From Streblospio benedicti (lineage: Eukaryota > Annelida > Polychaeta > Spionida > Spionidae), in the NCBI GenBank assembly GCA_019095985.1, contig CM032665.1, positions 41,963,305 to 42,027,304 on the forward strand: a stretch of DNA of 64,000 bases, written 5' to 3'. The stretch's first letter is position 1, and each line of letters starts with the position of its first letter. Below the pieces are notes generated by a model. It saw only the letters and a program-made list of their open reading frames with translations. It searched no databases and had not been told where the DNA came from. The position numbers and the translations under genes were made by a program. This document shows, one piece after another, positions 1 to 12,100 of the stretch.

Positions 1-3000
1 CAAGCACTAGCACCGCAGCCCTGAAACTGTTAAGCTCAAGGAAACGGTGTTTAGTGTAACTGTGTCAGACCCCGTGTGGAGTGGAGAGAGCGGTTGTGGA
101 CTTGCGTGTGACAGGAAAGTGGTTTATAACCCAGTGGTAATGAGGAAAGTTTGTTTTACTGCATTTCCCTGACTGCATAATGAAGTTGATACCACTGATG
201 GGACTTTAACCTTACAAGTGGCGCATTCCTTGCCAAGGATTTGGGTTTGAAAACCACTATCAGGATGTCAAAAATGAACTGATTCTGTCCACGATTGCTG
301 TATGGGATAAGTGACGGAACGTGATTTGCTGGGTGCTCGAATATTCGCCTGTTTTGAATATCTCCTATAAACAGTACTGTGATTTTAAGTAAAGAGTTTT
401 CAAACAGATTATGAATGACTGAATCTTGTTTGAAAGGTGAAGTATATATTTTGAAGTGTTTTGCATGATTATGAAGTTTATCGTAAAAAGACGAAACAGG
501 ATTAACATATAATATATATGCAGAGAACCACTGAGATGTATTGGAGCACATGGATCGCATAGTTATATCAGTAACTGACTAAGAGGATGTTTGTAATATC
601 TATCAAACATAATGATGTTAGGTATAAGAGTTTGCGTAGAAATTGTTATATTCACAAGTTGAATATAGTTTGTGCATGCGTCTTGTTGGGTGAACGACTG
701 TGGTTGTATGAGTGATAGTGACTGCACCGCCAGTGCTGCTGCCAGGAATGTGATACATTGACGTCTGTTAAGTTCAGTTTGTATTTTTGCAAGTGATTTT
801 GTTGTGAAACTGTGAGTGAGAAGCAAAGATTATTTTCTACTTACACTGTGATACAGAAACGTGTATGGATTAATTTATTTGTGAGTAAATTGAAGTCGAC
901 GATATAAGCAGAAACGGGGTATTTATTTCACATTTGTGTCCTTTATTGGTGCTTCAGAACAAAAGCAATTTAAAAAACATACAAATAGATTATTTAAGAA
1001 TATGAACTTGAATTTTCTGAACAACCCAAATCGTATATTAATTAGAATCATAATGTTGAAAATTACAATTGAGAATTTTTTTTATGAATTACTAATGGTT
1101 TTGTAGTTAAGTTTCAAAATTTTTACAATTTATTCTGTCCTTTAAAAGAGAATTAAAGGAAGAGTGAAAGAGCAAGTGATGTGTGAGAGCTGTACATATC
1201 TAATGTACGAACAGTCAAAATAAAGATATATGTTTTTAAAAATGATTTTTGTTTTGTTTCATTGATGCAAAATAAAATAAAAATAATAAAAAAAATGCAA
1301 TGAATAATCACAAACGTCTAATTTACAATACATTTTTCTATAACATACTTTATTTTTACATAAATTGAAACAATAGTCAAAACACAGCAATAATTTTAAA
1401 ACCCCATCTTATATTTGGTGAGTGCGCAACAGCAGCGTTTTACTTCTTTTTGCAACGAGAAACGTCGAAAGTGTTGCAGATTTTGAAATGCGTTTAACAT
1501 GTAGGCGAGTAGGATTTCTTTCAAAGGGCCCTTTAATCCTTATTTAGGGAGTTTAATCAACCCACTTCGCAAAAATGTATCACATATACCAAAATGTTTG
1601 CTGGAGTCTCGGGATCAATTTCAGTCCTGTTGTACTAAATTTCTCCTGTGCGAAAGTAGAAAAAATGGCCTTAATGTGGACCTACGTCTAAAACACTAAA
1701 CCGAGTCTGCAAATACGTCTTATAATACCCCCACAGCAAATTCACCCATGAACTAAATACGACTTCAAATAAAAAGCTATTGTTCACAGGATTTATACCC
1801 CAACTACTTGGCTACTCATAACAGTAAACGAATCTATTTTACCTCTATTATTTTTCTCTCATGAGCAGGATTTGTAGAGTATGTAATTTTGGACTCCATG
1901 ACACTTTTGTTTCAGAAAAAAAATTTGATATACTTTTCTCTACTTATACTGTTATATGTTAACATGAGTATTTTAATCATTCATGTCTTACTACATTCAA
2001 TTTGGAAACTAATGAGCCATCCTGGGTGCTTTTATCTTAATATTTGACAATTTTATGAGCATAATACTAACCCTACCCCCAAACGTCATTTTGTGCCAAA
2101 TGGTATGTGACATACTGATATACTGTAACACTTTCAATAAGATCTTCAACTAGTGATATAATGTCATGACTTCTGGGGTAATTTTGCATTCTGAACCCAT
2201 ATCTGTTGTAAACAATAGTAAATTTGGTATTATTAAGTCCCTAAATCACTTTTTAACATAATGTACCCCCGTATTTTGAAGTATCACTTATTATATTTAC
2301 AGAATTGAATTCCTAACAAAATTGCGCTTTACATACATGAGTTCTTTAGAGTTGTCATAACATTTGAGTAGAATAAGGCAGCTTTGAATCATTCCTTCAT
2401 ATATGATGTATTGTTGTTTTCAGGTAATGAAGAGAATCAGAACTAGTCGATTATATTTGCAAGTGTTGCACGTACTTGCATGAAAATTTGTCAGTGTAGG
2501 TCTAGATACATGTCCTAATACCTGTGAAAGTTACATAAAAATCGGACGAGTATTTCTGATAGTTTTCTATACGTACATGTAGTCTAGCCCTACATGGGGT
2601 CTACTTTGGAAACAAGTTCTTGTTCATAGCAAACAATTTTACTGGCCCCTGTTTCTAATCTCATGGTGCTATGTATTTTTTTTATTTATTGTGTTATATT
2701 GTTTATATTATTTATGGTATTGTAATGTTTTTGTTGTACAATGTTATTATAAATAAAATATCTGAATATGAATACACTAAAATCTTGAGCTCGGAACATT
2801 ATCAGATATGGTATAAATACCAGATGTGGTAAGTAGTTTATGGCTTTGAAACATGTAATTTCTAATCTATATCGGCACCCATACATACATATACTGGAGG
2901 GCGGAGGGGGCGGTGCCCTCTCAGTTAAAAAATTGGCTCCAGCCCCCAATGACAAAAAACAGTAAACCCATTTCTATACCTTGCATTGCAAAAAATATTT

Positions 3001-4289
3001 TTAGTAGGATCCATAACTGTACCTGACAATTTCTATAGATAAAATAAGAAAAGCCAAGCAGCCAATTGGTGCTAACAAAGGAACATTTTATTTTATTTTT
3101 GACACATTTGTATACATTTCGGTACCTGGAAGCAACCATGTTGAGCAAAAATACTTATGCTGCGTTTATAGATATATATGAGCTTCCCATATCATATGGA
3201 AAATTCACTTGAACGGACATTCCTACTTGTAAATCATGGTATTTAATACCAGTCAGAACCTTGGTCTATTAATATAGTTTTTAGTTCATGACTAGTCAAT
3301 CCAATTGGAAGTGCCCATTGGAGTGAATTTTGAAATATGGGAAGTTCGGCATAATATTAATTTTATTGAATTTATTTCATTTTCCCACAAAAAATTTTAG
3401 GTAAAAATGAATTGCTCTGTTATGTTGAGTGAGCTTTTTTGTACAATGTACTGAATTCAAATGACATAATTTGGACTTATCAGTGTGTTGTAGATAATTT
3501 AAATCTAGACAGCTAGTGATCACATAGTATTCCAGATCCGTCAACCAAGGAGTGTACACAACACACTCATGCACATCACTCTGGTGGCTGGGTCTCTCAG
3601 CCATCTCTACCCTCGTTGTGGTCTGTTAACCTTGAGCAGCAGCTTCCATGTCAGATCCCAGGTCTGACGAAAGAGAACTTCACATCGGTGCTACACATAG
3701 TGCTTCAGTCAGGCGTCCCCTACACACTAACTTGCGACGCACAAATAACCACCTAGTCCAGTGAAAATTACTGTAATGTTTTATTTGGTTGCACTTGTAA
3801 GTTTTTGTATTTATTTCAATTCAGTTGAGTGTTTCGGTATTTAAAATTTAATATATACATAGAGAACGATTCTTTGTTGTTTAATAATTTTTGACATATT
3901 TGTCCTGGATATGAATAATTAATAAAGAAAAAAATGTAAATCTTAATTAATTTCTTCATGTCGTATTTTAGTATTTGAATGAATTTGTACTCTTTGAGAA
4001 TTTGTATCGTTAAAATTATTAATTTCTGTTAACAATATACATAAAAGTAAGATAAACTAATTAACCAATTTACATGTCAATAATTTATTTAACTTTATGT
4101 ACACTAGATGACATAACTTTAAAATTATCTAATTAAAATAATAGATAAAATTATTGCATATAATCAAAAACAATATTAAAGCTTAAATTCACAAGGAGAT
4201 TGAACAGTCACTGTGATTCCATGGTCTCCGGTCGTAAATATAAACACATTGCAAATGCAAGACGTTCACACAATATGAATACAAGGGGA
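1..4289. other. AT-rich non-coding stretch
   Basis: No gene can be supported here. Open frames of 75 to 134 codons occur on the minus strand (for example 156-560), but they show no recognisable domain, have no coding-like neighbours, and are what AT-rich DNA gives by chance. A short GC-richer patch at about 2895-2920 and another at 3600-3750 break the composition. The latter could hold an untranslated exon, but I see no reading frame with splice sites around it. Confidence 0.5.
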
Positions 4290-5205
4290 TCAAGATGGAG
4301 GAATTCTCTTGGCTGTAGGGTTTTGGTTGAAGTCTAGCTTGGGCGAGTCTCCGTTCACCAGGAATCCAACTATGTCTGGCTTCTTGACCAACTCCTCACA
4401 GTTCACTGTAGACATGGAGCCTAAAATGCACTGCAAAGGCTTAAAAAACTATTAAAAGTCAAAGTACAAAAGAGCAGATGTAAAATGTCAGATTTCATTT
4501 TTTAGTACTCAACATACTTGTAGTTACTAGATTACACAGATCAATCAGTCTGAACAATCATGCTACAGATCAATCAGTCTGTATTCATTAGGACAGTATA
4601 TAAAATTGTGAAGAAATATCTGGAACCTTGAAATAGCCTTCAGAATATATTCAAATCGAATAGGACTGTGTTTACTTCATATCACCTTTGCCTTTGAGAT
4701 GATTTATCAGATTTGAAAAGGACTCCTGCATGTAGATGTTTTATCACTGGTAGCCACATCATTAGAGCAGATCTGAAAATGACACTTCTATAATTGATGA
4801 CAGTTGAAAGTAATTTAATTTCCTATTTTGTCAGAAATTATTATAAATACACACAATAGTCACTCCAGTGAATCATTACGTATAGAGATGATATGTAAGA
4901 ATTTGTTGCAGTGCTCTGGTAATTTTCTCTCATGTAAACAAAGTGAGCGATAATAGGAGATTTTCACGATATGCATGGTTTTAAAATTATAAAGTCAAAT
5001 TATTTAATAAACTCATATTGAAAACGTAACCGTTTACCTATTCTACATCGGCTACTAATGTATATTCTTGTTATCACTAACGGCAAATCTTTAAAATCTG
5101 CATTATTAGTTACAAAACCATCAACTCGGGATCTTAGCTCGATTGACCTGACCTCCAAACAGAGGTCACGAATGTGCAATGCTGATGATGTGTCCATGAC
5201 AAGAA
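4290..5205 (-). CDS. Two candidate 3'-terminal exons of an unrecognised gene
   Basis: I do not recognise the family. Two minus-strand exons fit together. The upstream one (5205 down to 5038) follows a TATAG acceptor and ends at ATAG|GTAAAC in phase 1. The last one (4420 down to 4290) follows a CATTTTAG acceptor, also in phase 1, and ends in TGA. Joined, they give about 98 residues, beginning LVMDTSSALHIRDLCLEVRS and ending in a region containing CEELVKKPDIVGFLVNGD. Matching phases at both borders and a non-repetitive, amino-acid-balanced sequence are the support. The VMDTSS start faintly recalls a VWA metal site, but that is a guess. Earlier exons would lie above 5205, where SINE-like repeats begin. 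A TTTATT (minus-strand AATAAA) near 4083 could be the poly(A) signal. Confidence 0.38.
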
Positions 5206-5664
5206 CTATATTAACAAAATAATATATTCAGATAAAGGCATTGCCTTATAGATGGCCAACCCTTAGATTTTCACCTACAGACTGTTGACAATCGAAATAA
5301 TTATTGCTTAAAAAATTACTTGTACGAGTACAAGCCATAATATTTAGAAATTAATTCTTCGCCTTTTTTCATGCAGTCTGGTCTTGTTTTTGTTTGTTTT
5401 GTCTTTTTATTTTTTTTTATAACAATATTGTAAAACTACAGGCTTATGCATAGTTCCCCCCATAAATGTAATTTATACCTTTTGAATCAACATTTTATCA
5501 TGACTCGAGTCAAACCAGTATCTTATAATGAGATCTACTTGTGTCACTAGAAATATAATAATGGCTATTTTGATTGGTATCCTATCTAGTAATCAAACCG
5601 CGAAGTTAATTAATAATCAAACTGCGAAGTTAAGACACTCCTAGTCTCATAGGAGCTGCGAAGT

Positions 5665-6600
5665 GGTCCTCAGTAGGTCAGTGGTTAGAGCGTACGACTT
5701 GAAAACAGGATTTGTCTGCGTCGCAAGTTCGCGGCCCGGTCATGGCAGACACAGTGTCGCCAAAACCGATACGTCGTACGTCTGCCACTGAGTTGCTGAT
5801 TTCCACACAGCACGTCGCCACCGTACAGTGTTACTACTAGACGGTAGCGACGCCAAGCGGAGGTTCGTGAGGAGAGCCACACCTCTGCACGTAATAGAAC
5901 TCACCTAGTTTGAAAACTATAGCTAGTGTGATCCCCCCACCCCTGAGGCTCAGTTGGCTAACTAGCCTGCCTCTGGAGGTTCATGTACCAACACCACGTG
6001 GCCTGGCCTCATCGGCGTGATGTCCCACCAGGGAATTAGCCGATTAAGTATCAGAATCAGAAAGTAGAGTTTTATTGCCATGCAATTGCATAACATTAGA
6101 ATAATGGTCGCTTTTTGAGGACATTATGATTGAAATTAAAGTATAATAAAAAAATGTCTTTTATGCCCTTGGAATCTCATTTCTAGCATATTTATATGTT
6201 ATATGTTGTGCGTACAAGATAACATATACAAATAACTTTTGTATGTAAACTAAAACACCTTTATGTTTAAGAAATTGTCATTGTAAACCAAAAAGGGCAA
6301 GATTCAAGTAATGATGGGGTATATATTAAACTGATTATCGATAACGCTTAGGTATTAAAATCAGTGAAATAATGTGAACAGTGTTATGACTTCTATGGCA
6401 TGTATGGTGGTATTGATTGAGGTGTGGCTCTCCTCTACACGGGACACGCCTTTTAATGAGGCTTCCGAACCTCCGCTTGGCGTCGCTACCGTCTAGCAGT
6501 AACACTGTACGGTGGCGACGTGCTCGGTGGAAATCAGCAACTCAGTGGCAGACGCACGACGTAATGGTTTTGGCGACACTGTGTCGTGCGATGACCTAAC
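5665..6600. mobile_element. tRNA-headed SINE within a larger inverted repeat
   Basis: A tRNA-like head lies at about 5665-5740. It has an A-box-like TAGGTCAGTGG at 5674-5684 and a B-box-like AAGTTCGCGGCC near 5726, the internal Pol III promoter pair of tRNA-derived SINEs. The adjoining block 5741-5884 is repeated in reverse complement at 6420-6598, with shared stretches such as CCGCTTGGCGTCGCTACCGT on one arm. The two arms enclose about 535 bp. This could be two SINE copies inserted head to head, or one non-autonomous element with long inverted ends. Open frames across both arms have no recognisable product. Confidence 0.55.
5945..6050 (+). mobile_element. Possible second tRNA-derived SINE fragment
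   Basis: GAGGCTCAGTTGGCTAAC resembles a tRNA A box, and GGTTCATGTACC about 30 bp further on resembles a B box. It lies between the arms of the 5.7/6.5 kb inverted repeat. No cloverleaf can be closed with confidence, so a functional tRNA is unlikely. Confidence 0.3.
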
Positions 6601-6745
6601 ACGTCCAACGTGGTTGGCGCTTTGCGCCAACCCGGGTTGGCCTTATAATTTTCTACACTTTTTCTCTAGTGTTTACACTTTTATTTACATTTTACATAAC
6701 CTTGTTTTAGAAAAATTGTGTAGTGATCGACAGATCTTGTTTGAT

Positions 6746-6985
6746 GGGATGCACTTTTACACGTGTAAAACCGCATCCCGGGTAAATGTGCATCTTTATT
6801 TTTGGATGCATTTTTACATATATAAAAATGCATCCAAAATTTTGTATCCGTTTTTACATGTAAAACCGCATCCTGGGTGGGCGATAATACCGGAATTACT
6901 CGGAATCCACTTTTACCCACCTACCATGTAAACACAAAAACTGAAACATGCATTTTTACCCAGGATGCGGTTTTACATACAACAT
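6746..6985. repeat. Cluster of short palindromes with a shared core
   Basis: Three or four palindromic units follow each other. 6746-6779 starts GGGATGC and ends GCATCCC. 6801-6838 starts TTTGGATGCA and ends TGCATCCAAA, with one mismatch over 19-bp arms. 6844-6873 is centred on TTTTACATGTAAAA, and a half-unit lies at about 6958-6985. All share the pattern GGATGC-TTTTACA-N-TGTAAAA-GCATCC. Each could extrude as a hairpin. No coding role is visible. Confidence 0.7.
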
Positions 6986-7071
6986 GTGAATTGAAAATCG
7001 ATTTTGATAGTATCGATTTTGATAGTAAGTCCATTATATCGATACAACGCAGTAAGATCTACATTTTAGGG

Positions 7072-7408
7072 ACGGTGCAATATTTAACAGGCGGGGGGAC
7101 CGGTGCATATCGAAAAACTTGTCTGAAAAAGGTCTTGTCCCCTGCTGATGTGATGAAAAAAAAAAGCGATGTCCCATGACCTCTATTCATAAAAAAGTCC
7201 GCGTCCCCTCCCATGAATATTCGCGTGATTAATTTGTACCGATTTGCTCACATCAAGGTGCATGGGATTTCAGCAGCTGAAAAAAGTACATGTTCCATGC
7301 CAAACGAGAATGAACAATCTTCCGGTCCCCCTACTTTGGACCTTGAAAAAAGTACTTGTCCCCCTACCAAATGCACCGGTCCCCCATCCCTAGTAAATAT
7401 TGCACCGT
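7072..7408. mobile_element. MITE with terminal inverted repeats of about 38 bp
   Basis: The left end reads ACGGTGCAATATTTA and continues into GGGGGACCGGTGCAT. The right end is its reverse complement (ATGCACCGGTCCCCC ... TAAATATTGCACCGT). The element is about 337 bp and has no coding capacity. The interior has repeated GAAAAAAGTAC-type and GTCCCC-type words. I could not fix a target-site duplication. The likely class is a non-autonomous DNA transposon. Confidence 0.65.
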
Positions 7409-7708
7409 ACCTTATTTTAATAACTTTTACGTGACAGAGTACATGTATATACAAATAGTTAAAAGGAGGGGGTGACTTAGATTGCCGGGATTAAATGAAA
7501 TACTTTTTGTTTGACTTGCATGTAGATACATTTTTTTAAAATTTTATGTAACTTTATAAATGTATTTAAAAGCATATCAAAGCTACCTGCAATTTTCCGC
7601 AAATTTGAATTAAGCAATCCATTTTTCTCTTATGGCATCAAATAATTATATAACAACAATATGCAGAACTCCAACGTATCGATGCCCGTGTCGAGCATTC
7701 AAGGGATC

Positions 7709-7710
<2 letters not shown>

Positions 7711-7739
<29 letters not shown>
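7711..7739 (+). repeat. G29 homopolymer
   Basis: An uninterrupted run of 29 G follows CAAGGGATCTT. Runs of this length are polymorphic and error-prone in sequencing, and G-quadruplex formation is possible. Confidence 0.9.
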
Positions 7740-7740
<1 letters not shown>

Positions 7741-8827
7741 GAGAGGGTTGCTTTTATCCACGTGGTTCTTTCACATATAAACTGTGCAGTGTGCACACAT
7801 CATGATATATCCAACAAGTCACTTTAACCATTTTATTATATGTTTTCAAAATGCTATCACATTTAATATAATGTCTGGTCTACAACATTGTCACCTTTAC
7901 ACTCCTGTACCATAAATTTATTACATCAACATGCCTTGACCTTGATTGACTTTGATTTTTAATCAACTGCATTAAACGCCCTGACATATTACAATTTAGT
8001 GAAGCTTTTGGCATCTTTATCACTTGTCATGCATGCGCACTTATAGCACTAATAACATTTAATCAATGAGAATAAATATATTATGGGCAGTTTGACAAGG
8101 AACACATAACTGTGAGTCCTAGATATTCTATAATTAATTGATCCTAATTATTTGCGGTTTTAATCATTATAATATGGACTCCGACCATGTATGATCTTGT
8201 ATCTTTTGATCTTACCTATTAATTAAAGTTGTAAACGCAATTTCAGCAACAGTATGATAATTATACTAAGTAAGAAGCTTGCGTTTATTTGATTAATTTC
8301 CCCGTTTTTGCGTTTTGTTTTGTTTTGTTTTGTTTTTTTTTAATTTTCCAATAGACCTAAGTGTGTTAACTAAACTGCACAAACTGCTTTTCCTAACATG
8401 GTCTGTTATTTTGATTTTATATGTACCAACAACTTATAATCCTAGCATCGAAATGTCTTACAGTCCTTCAACTGTACGCATAAGTCAAATTACATCATGC
8501 TTTAACCTTAAATAACCTTGAACTTTACTCGATTTAATTTTTCGTGATCAAGGTTTGAAGCAGTTCCAACGAAACTACACACATGTCTCTTACTGGGATG
8601 TTTGAAAATGCCTATCCTCACTAATGTCTCTCACTAAAATGTGCCGGGGGAAAAGTTCTCAAGCTAAAGAACTTTTTACCAGTACTGACACCTAGTATTT
8701 TGGCCGTCTCCACATACAGCTTAGAGCCACAGGGTCCATGGTGAGGGGGGGGGTCGTCATAGGCTAACCACAGGTAAAACACGGATAAAACAACGGATAT
8801 AATATACATCACATTCCTATAGAGAGT
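7740..8827. other. Non-coding spacer
   Basis: AT-rich sequence with a short TTTTG tandem run at about 8310-8335. I see no gene, RNA gene or transposon end with support. Confidence 0.5.
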
Positions 8828-9000
8828 ATTGCTAAGTAAATGCACATGATACCATCAGCCAAACTGAGATTAGAAGCAATCCGTCTGGAGACAAGTGTCT
8901 TCCTCGTGTCCAAAAGCCAACTGAGAAAGGCAGTGACGTTGCCAATGGCAATGACAACCATGGCCATCATAACCCAGCACAGTAGAGAGAATTCGGAAAT
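8828..9000 (-). pseudogene. Orphan 173-bp copy of the receptor TM1-TM2 segment
   Basis: These 173 bp match 9855-10027, inside the neighbouring receptor gene, without an indel and with only two mismatches. The copied piece encodes the first membrane helix and the start of the second (the GNVTAFL to NLSLADG region). It lies in the same orientation about 130 bp beyond the stop codon of the gene. It has no splice borders or start of its own, so it is a dead exon fragment, unless it is transcribed as part of the 3' UTR of the gene. Confidence 0.85.
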
Positions 9001-9133
9001 ACGTGTACATGCTCTTATGAGATGTTACCCATGCATTAGAGATGTTAGCCTACTTCCATTTGTAAAAGACATTGGTAACATGTAAGAGGCATTGGTCTAC
9101 ACACGAAGATATTGTAGCCCCATCGCTAAATCA

Positions 9134-12100
9134 CTACTTATCGATTACGCTTACACCTGAATGTATACTATTCCTAAACGTACTAAAACATATATCCTTC
9201 AGCTGGTATATTCTCTGCCACCAGTTGTGCTGAAGAAAAGGGTTTATCATGGCGTTGAGCGGGTAGAGAATAATTCCGGCCATCACCTCCCCTGAGGAGC
9301 TCCTGTACAGGCCTGCAATAGAAGCGATGCTCAACAGGCTCACCGTCAGCCACGCCAGAAGGTTGGAGCCAAGGATTAGACCAACCATCAGGAAAGATTT
9401 CTTTTTCTGCTTCTTATGACCTCTCACCGAAATTGTGTCGTGGTTTGCTATATAGAGTATGTGCAGATACAGCACCAGCATGCTCACAAATAGCACAAAG
9501 TTTAGGACCAGAAAACCAATGGAGAACGGTAGCGATAGGGCGTTTCCTGCCAGTAGGCAAGCAGAGCTTGAAACCTGGAATGGAATGTAGGTGATGCACA
9601 GTGTAAAGGCTATGGATAATATCCACATGATGCAAAGAGTTACTTGGGCCTGGCGTATGGTAAAACCATACCTTTGGAATGGATGTACTACGATGCAGAG
9701 GTACTTGTCAATGGCGCCGAGAAGCATGCTCATGTTGGATTGTTCCATGGATATCAAGGCCAGGCTGCCAGCGACCCTGCACATCACTGAACTCGTCCAC
9801 TTTAATGCCACATATCCAGTGATATCATATCGCATCATGTTTTCTATATAGAGTATTGCTAAGTAAATGCACATGATACCATCAGCCAAACTGAGATTAG
9901 AAGCAATCAGTCTGGAGACAAGTTTCTTCCTCGTGTCCAAAAGCCAACTGAGAAAGGCAGTGACGTTGCCAATGGCAATGACAACCATGGCCATCATAAC
10001 CCAGCACAGTAGAGAGAATTCGGAAATGATCTGACTGCATGACCCAATAACATCATCATTTGACTTGATGCTGATACAACGAGCGTGAGCTCTACGGGAA
10101 AACAGACAACATAGGCGATGGTCATCGACAATAACAAAGGACAGCATTTGCAATCGTTCAAACAGTTCCACTGGGAAGTCTTTCAGCACAATCCAATTGT
10201 AAGATAAGTCAATATGTTTTACTTTTGGAGTATACAAAAAAGTGCTTGCATGCAGCTCTCTGATTGTATTCATTCTTAGGATTAGTACACTTACGTTAGC
10301 TATACCATAAAATGCATTCGGTTCCACCAGTGATATGCTGTCATTGGTCATGTCTAAAGTTCTTGCATAAAGAAGCTTAGGAAAGAAACCTTTGTAAATA
10401 CTAATTACTTTTGTATGCTGTATCCTTAATATCAATAAGCGTGTGGAGCGCGACTGAGAGTGAAGTATGTCTGTTATTGTTGATAGAGATGTTTCAGTCA
10501 TTATCAGTTCTTTAGTCCATTCTGTTACGTGAAACACTTCAATGGGTGACTTGCAGTGTATTGAAAATCCCAGGACAGTGCAATTAACGTTATTGGACAG
10601 GTGAGTATTGAACAAATTAGCAAGCTCATCATCATAGGACAGACTGCATTCAGCATGTCCATTTGCAATATAGTCTCTACTGACAAAGATCTTCTCTCGG
10701 GGACAAAACAAAGTATTCGAAATAACCAGTTTTGGACAGTCAAAAAGTTCATCTGCCATTCGCATACAATCAAATTTACCATCACAAATTTGGTGTAGAC
10801 TCAACCCATTGATCCCGAATTTGTCGTACGCGGCACCGATCCTTCCTTGGTTGAAGCGCAGGAAAAAGTTCACCAGTGCGTCAGTGTCACACATTATCCC
10901 ATCCAAGTCATTGGCTGTAGCCATGGGTGGAAACTTAACACTGTCACAAAATCGGTAGGAACAAAGATCAAGAGATTCATCAGAACCATCAGAACAGTCA
11001 GCATGACAGTCACAAAGAGTAGAGGAAGGTATGCATTTTCCGACTGAGCTGCACTGGAAATAAAGGTTCGAGCAAGAGCAATTGTGGTTGAAACATGCAG
11101 AGAAGCACGCGGACGGGCGGCGGTTTGTGAGGTGGGGAGTTGTGACCGAGCACACGTGGTCACAATGTTCTTCGTCAGAGCCACCAGGACAGTCAGACAC
11201 GCCATTGCACACGTGGTGGTGCACAATGTAAACACCGAGCGTATCACAGAGAAACAACGTAGATGCCTTGCCAATGTCTTTCTCAACGATGGTGTTATTG
11301 GGTGGAACAATTATTTCAGAATTATTTGCTGTTGTAACATCCATTTCAATACGTTGGCACAGAACAGCTGTGTTGTGGATGCGAACATGGCAGGGAACAA
11401 ATAGAGGCATAACCAGGCTGGCAGGTACCGTTAGTAAGAATGAGCACAAGTTGGAAAGGGCACTTTGGTTCCCAGTGCAATATATGTCTTCATTGAGCTG
11501 ATAGATTGAATCTAATATGGGACCTGTGCTGCCAAATGTGGATTTGCAATTACCTTCATTGTTACATACGCGTACAGACTTATTCACATGTGATTTTGAT
11601 AATAGCTTTAGCTTCTTGAGATTTTTGCAAAAGTCAAATATAGGATTAGTGTTGTTGGTATCACTAGAACCCTTGTACCGCCTATTGCTCTTATAAAATG
11701 ATAACAAATTGTCTAAATGTGATTCAACAAACACCGTATCAAAATGCAGTAAATCGAGTGTGTTCCGTTCAACGAGGGTCCGTATAATGTGACCATGTAA
11801 CAGTTTCAAGTCCACGTGTGATACCATGTTAAACACCGTATATGCCGTGTTGACAGAGCCACATACTTCTTCAGCAGCAGATCCTCTCAAATTATCAAAC
11901 ACACCCACCAAAATATAATTGTAGTCTATCGTATGTCTTAGTAGCTTGTAATAATGCTGGTTTAACTCATAGTACAGAAGATTGTGGGTGTTCTTAATAA
12001 TCATATTGGACGAGTAGCCACATCTTACTAGTACATGCTTTTCCTTGCCAACGTCACATGATATTGACTCAGGGCCTACATCGTCGTAACGATAAAATAG

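Noticed and set aside
156-560. 134-codon minus-strand frame
   Set aside because: AT-rich, no domain, no splice or conservation support, no neighbouring coding signal.
5945-6050. Functional tRNA gene
   Set aside because: Only box-like motifs; acceptor and anticodon stems cannot be closed.
6420-6931. Protein-coding frames across the SINE inverted repeat
   Set aside because: They run through repeat arms and palindromes and have no family resemblance.
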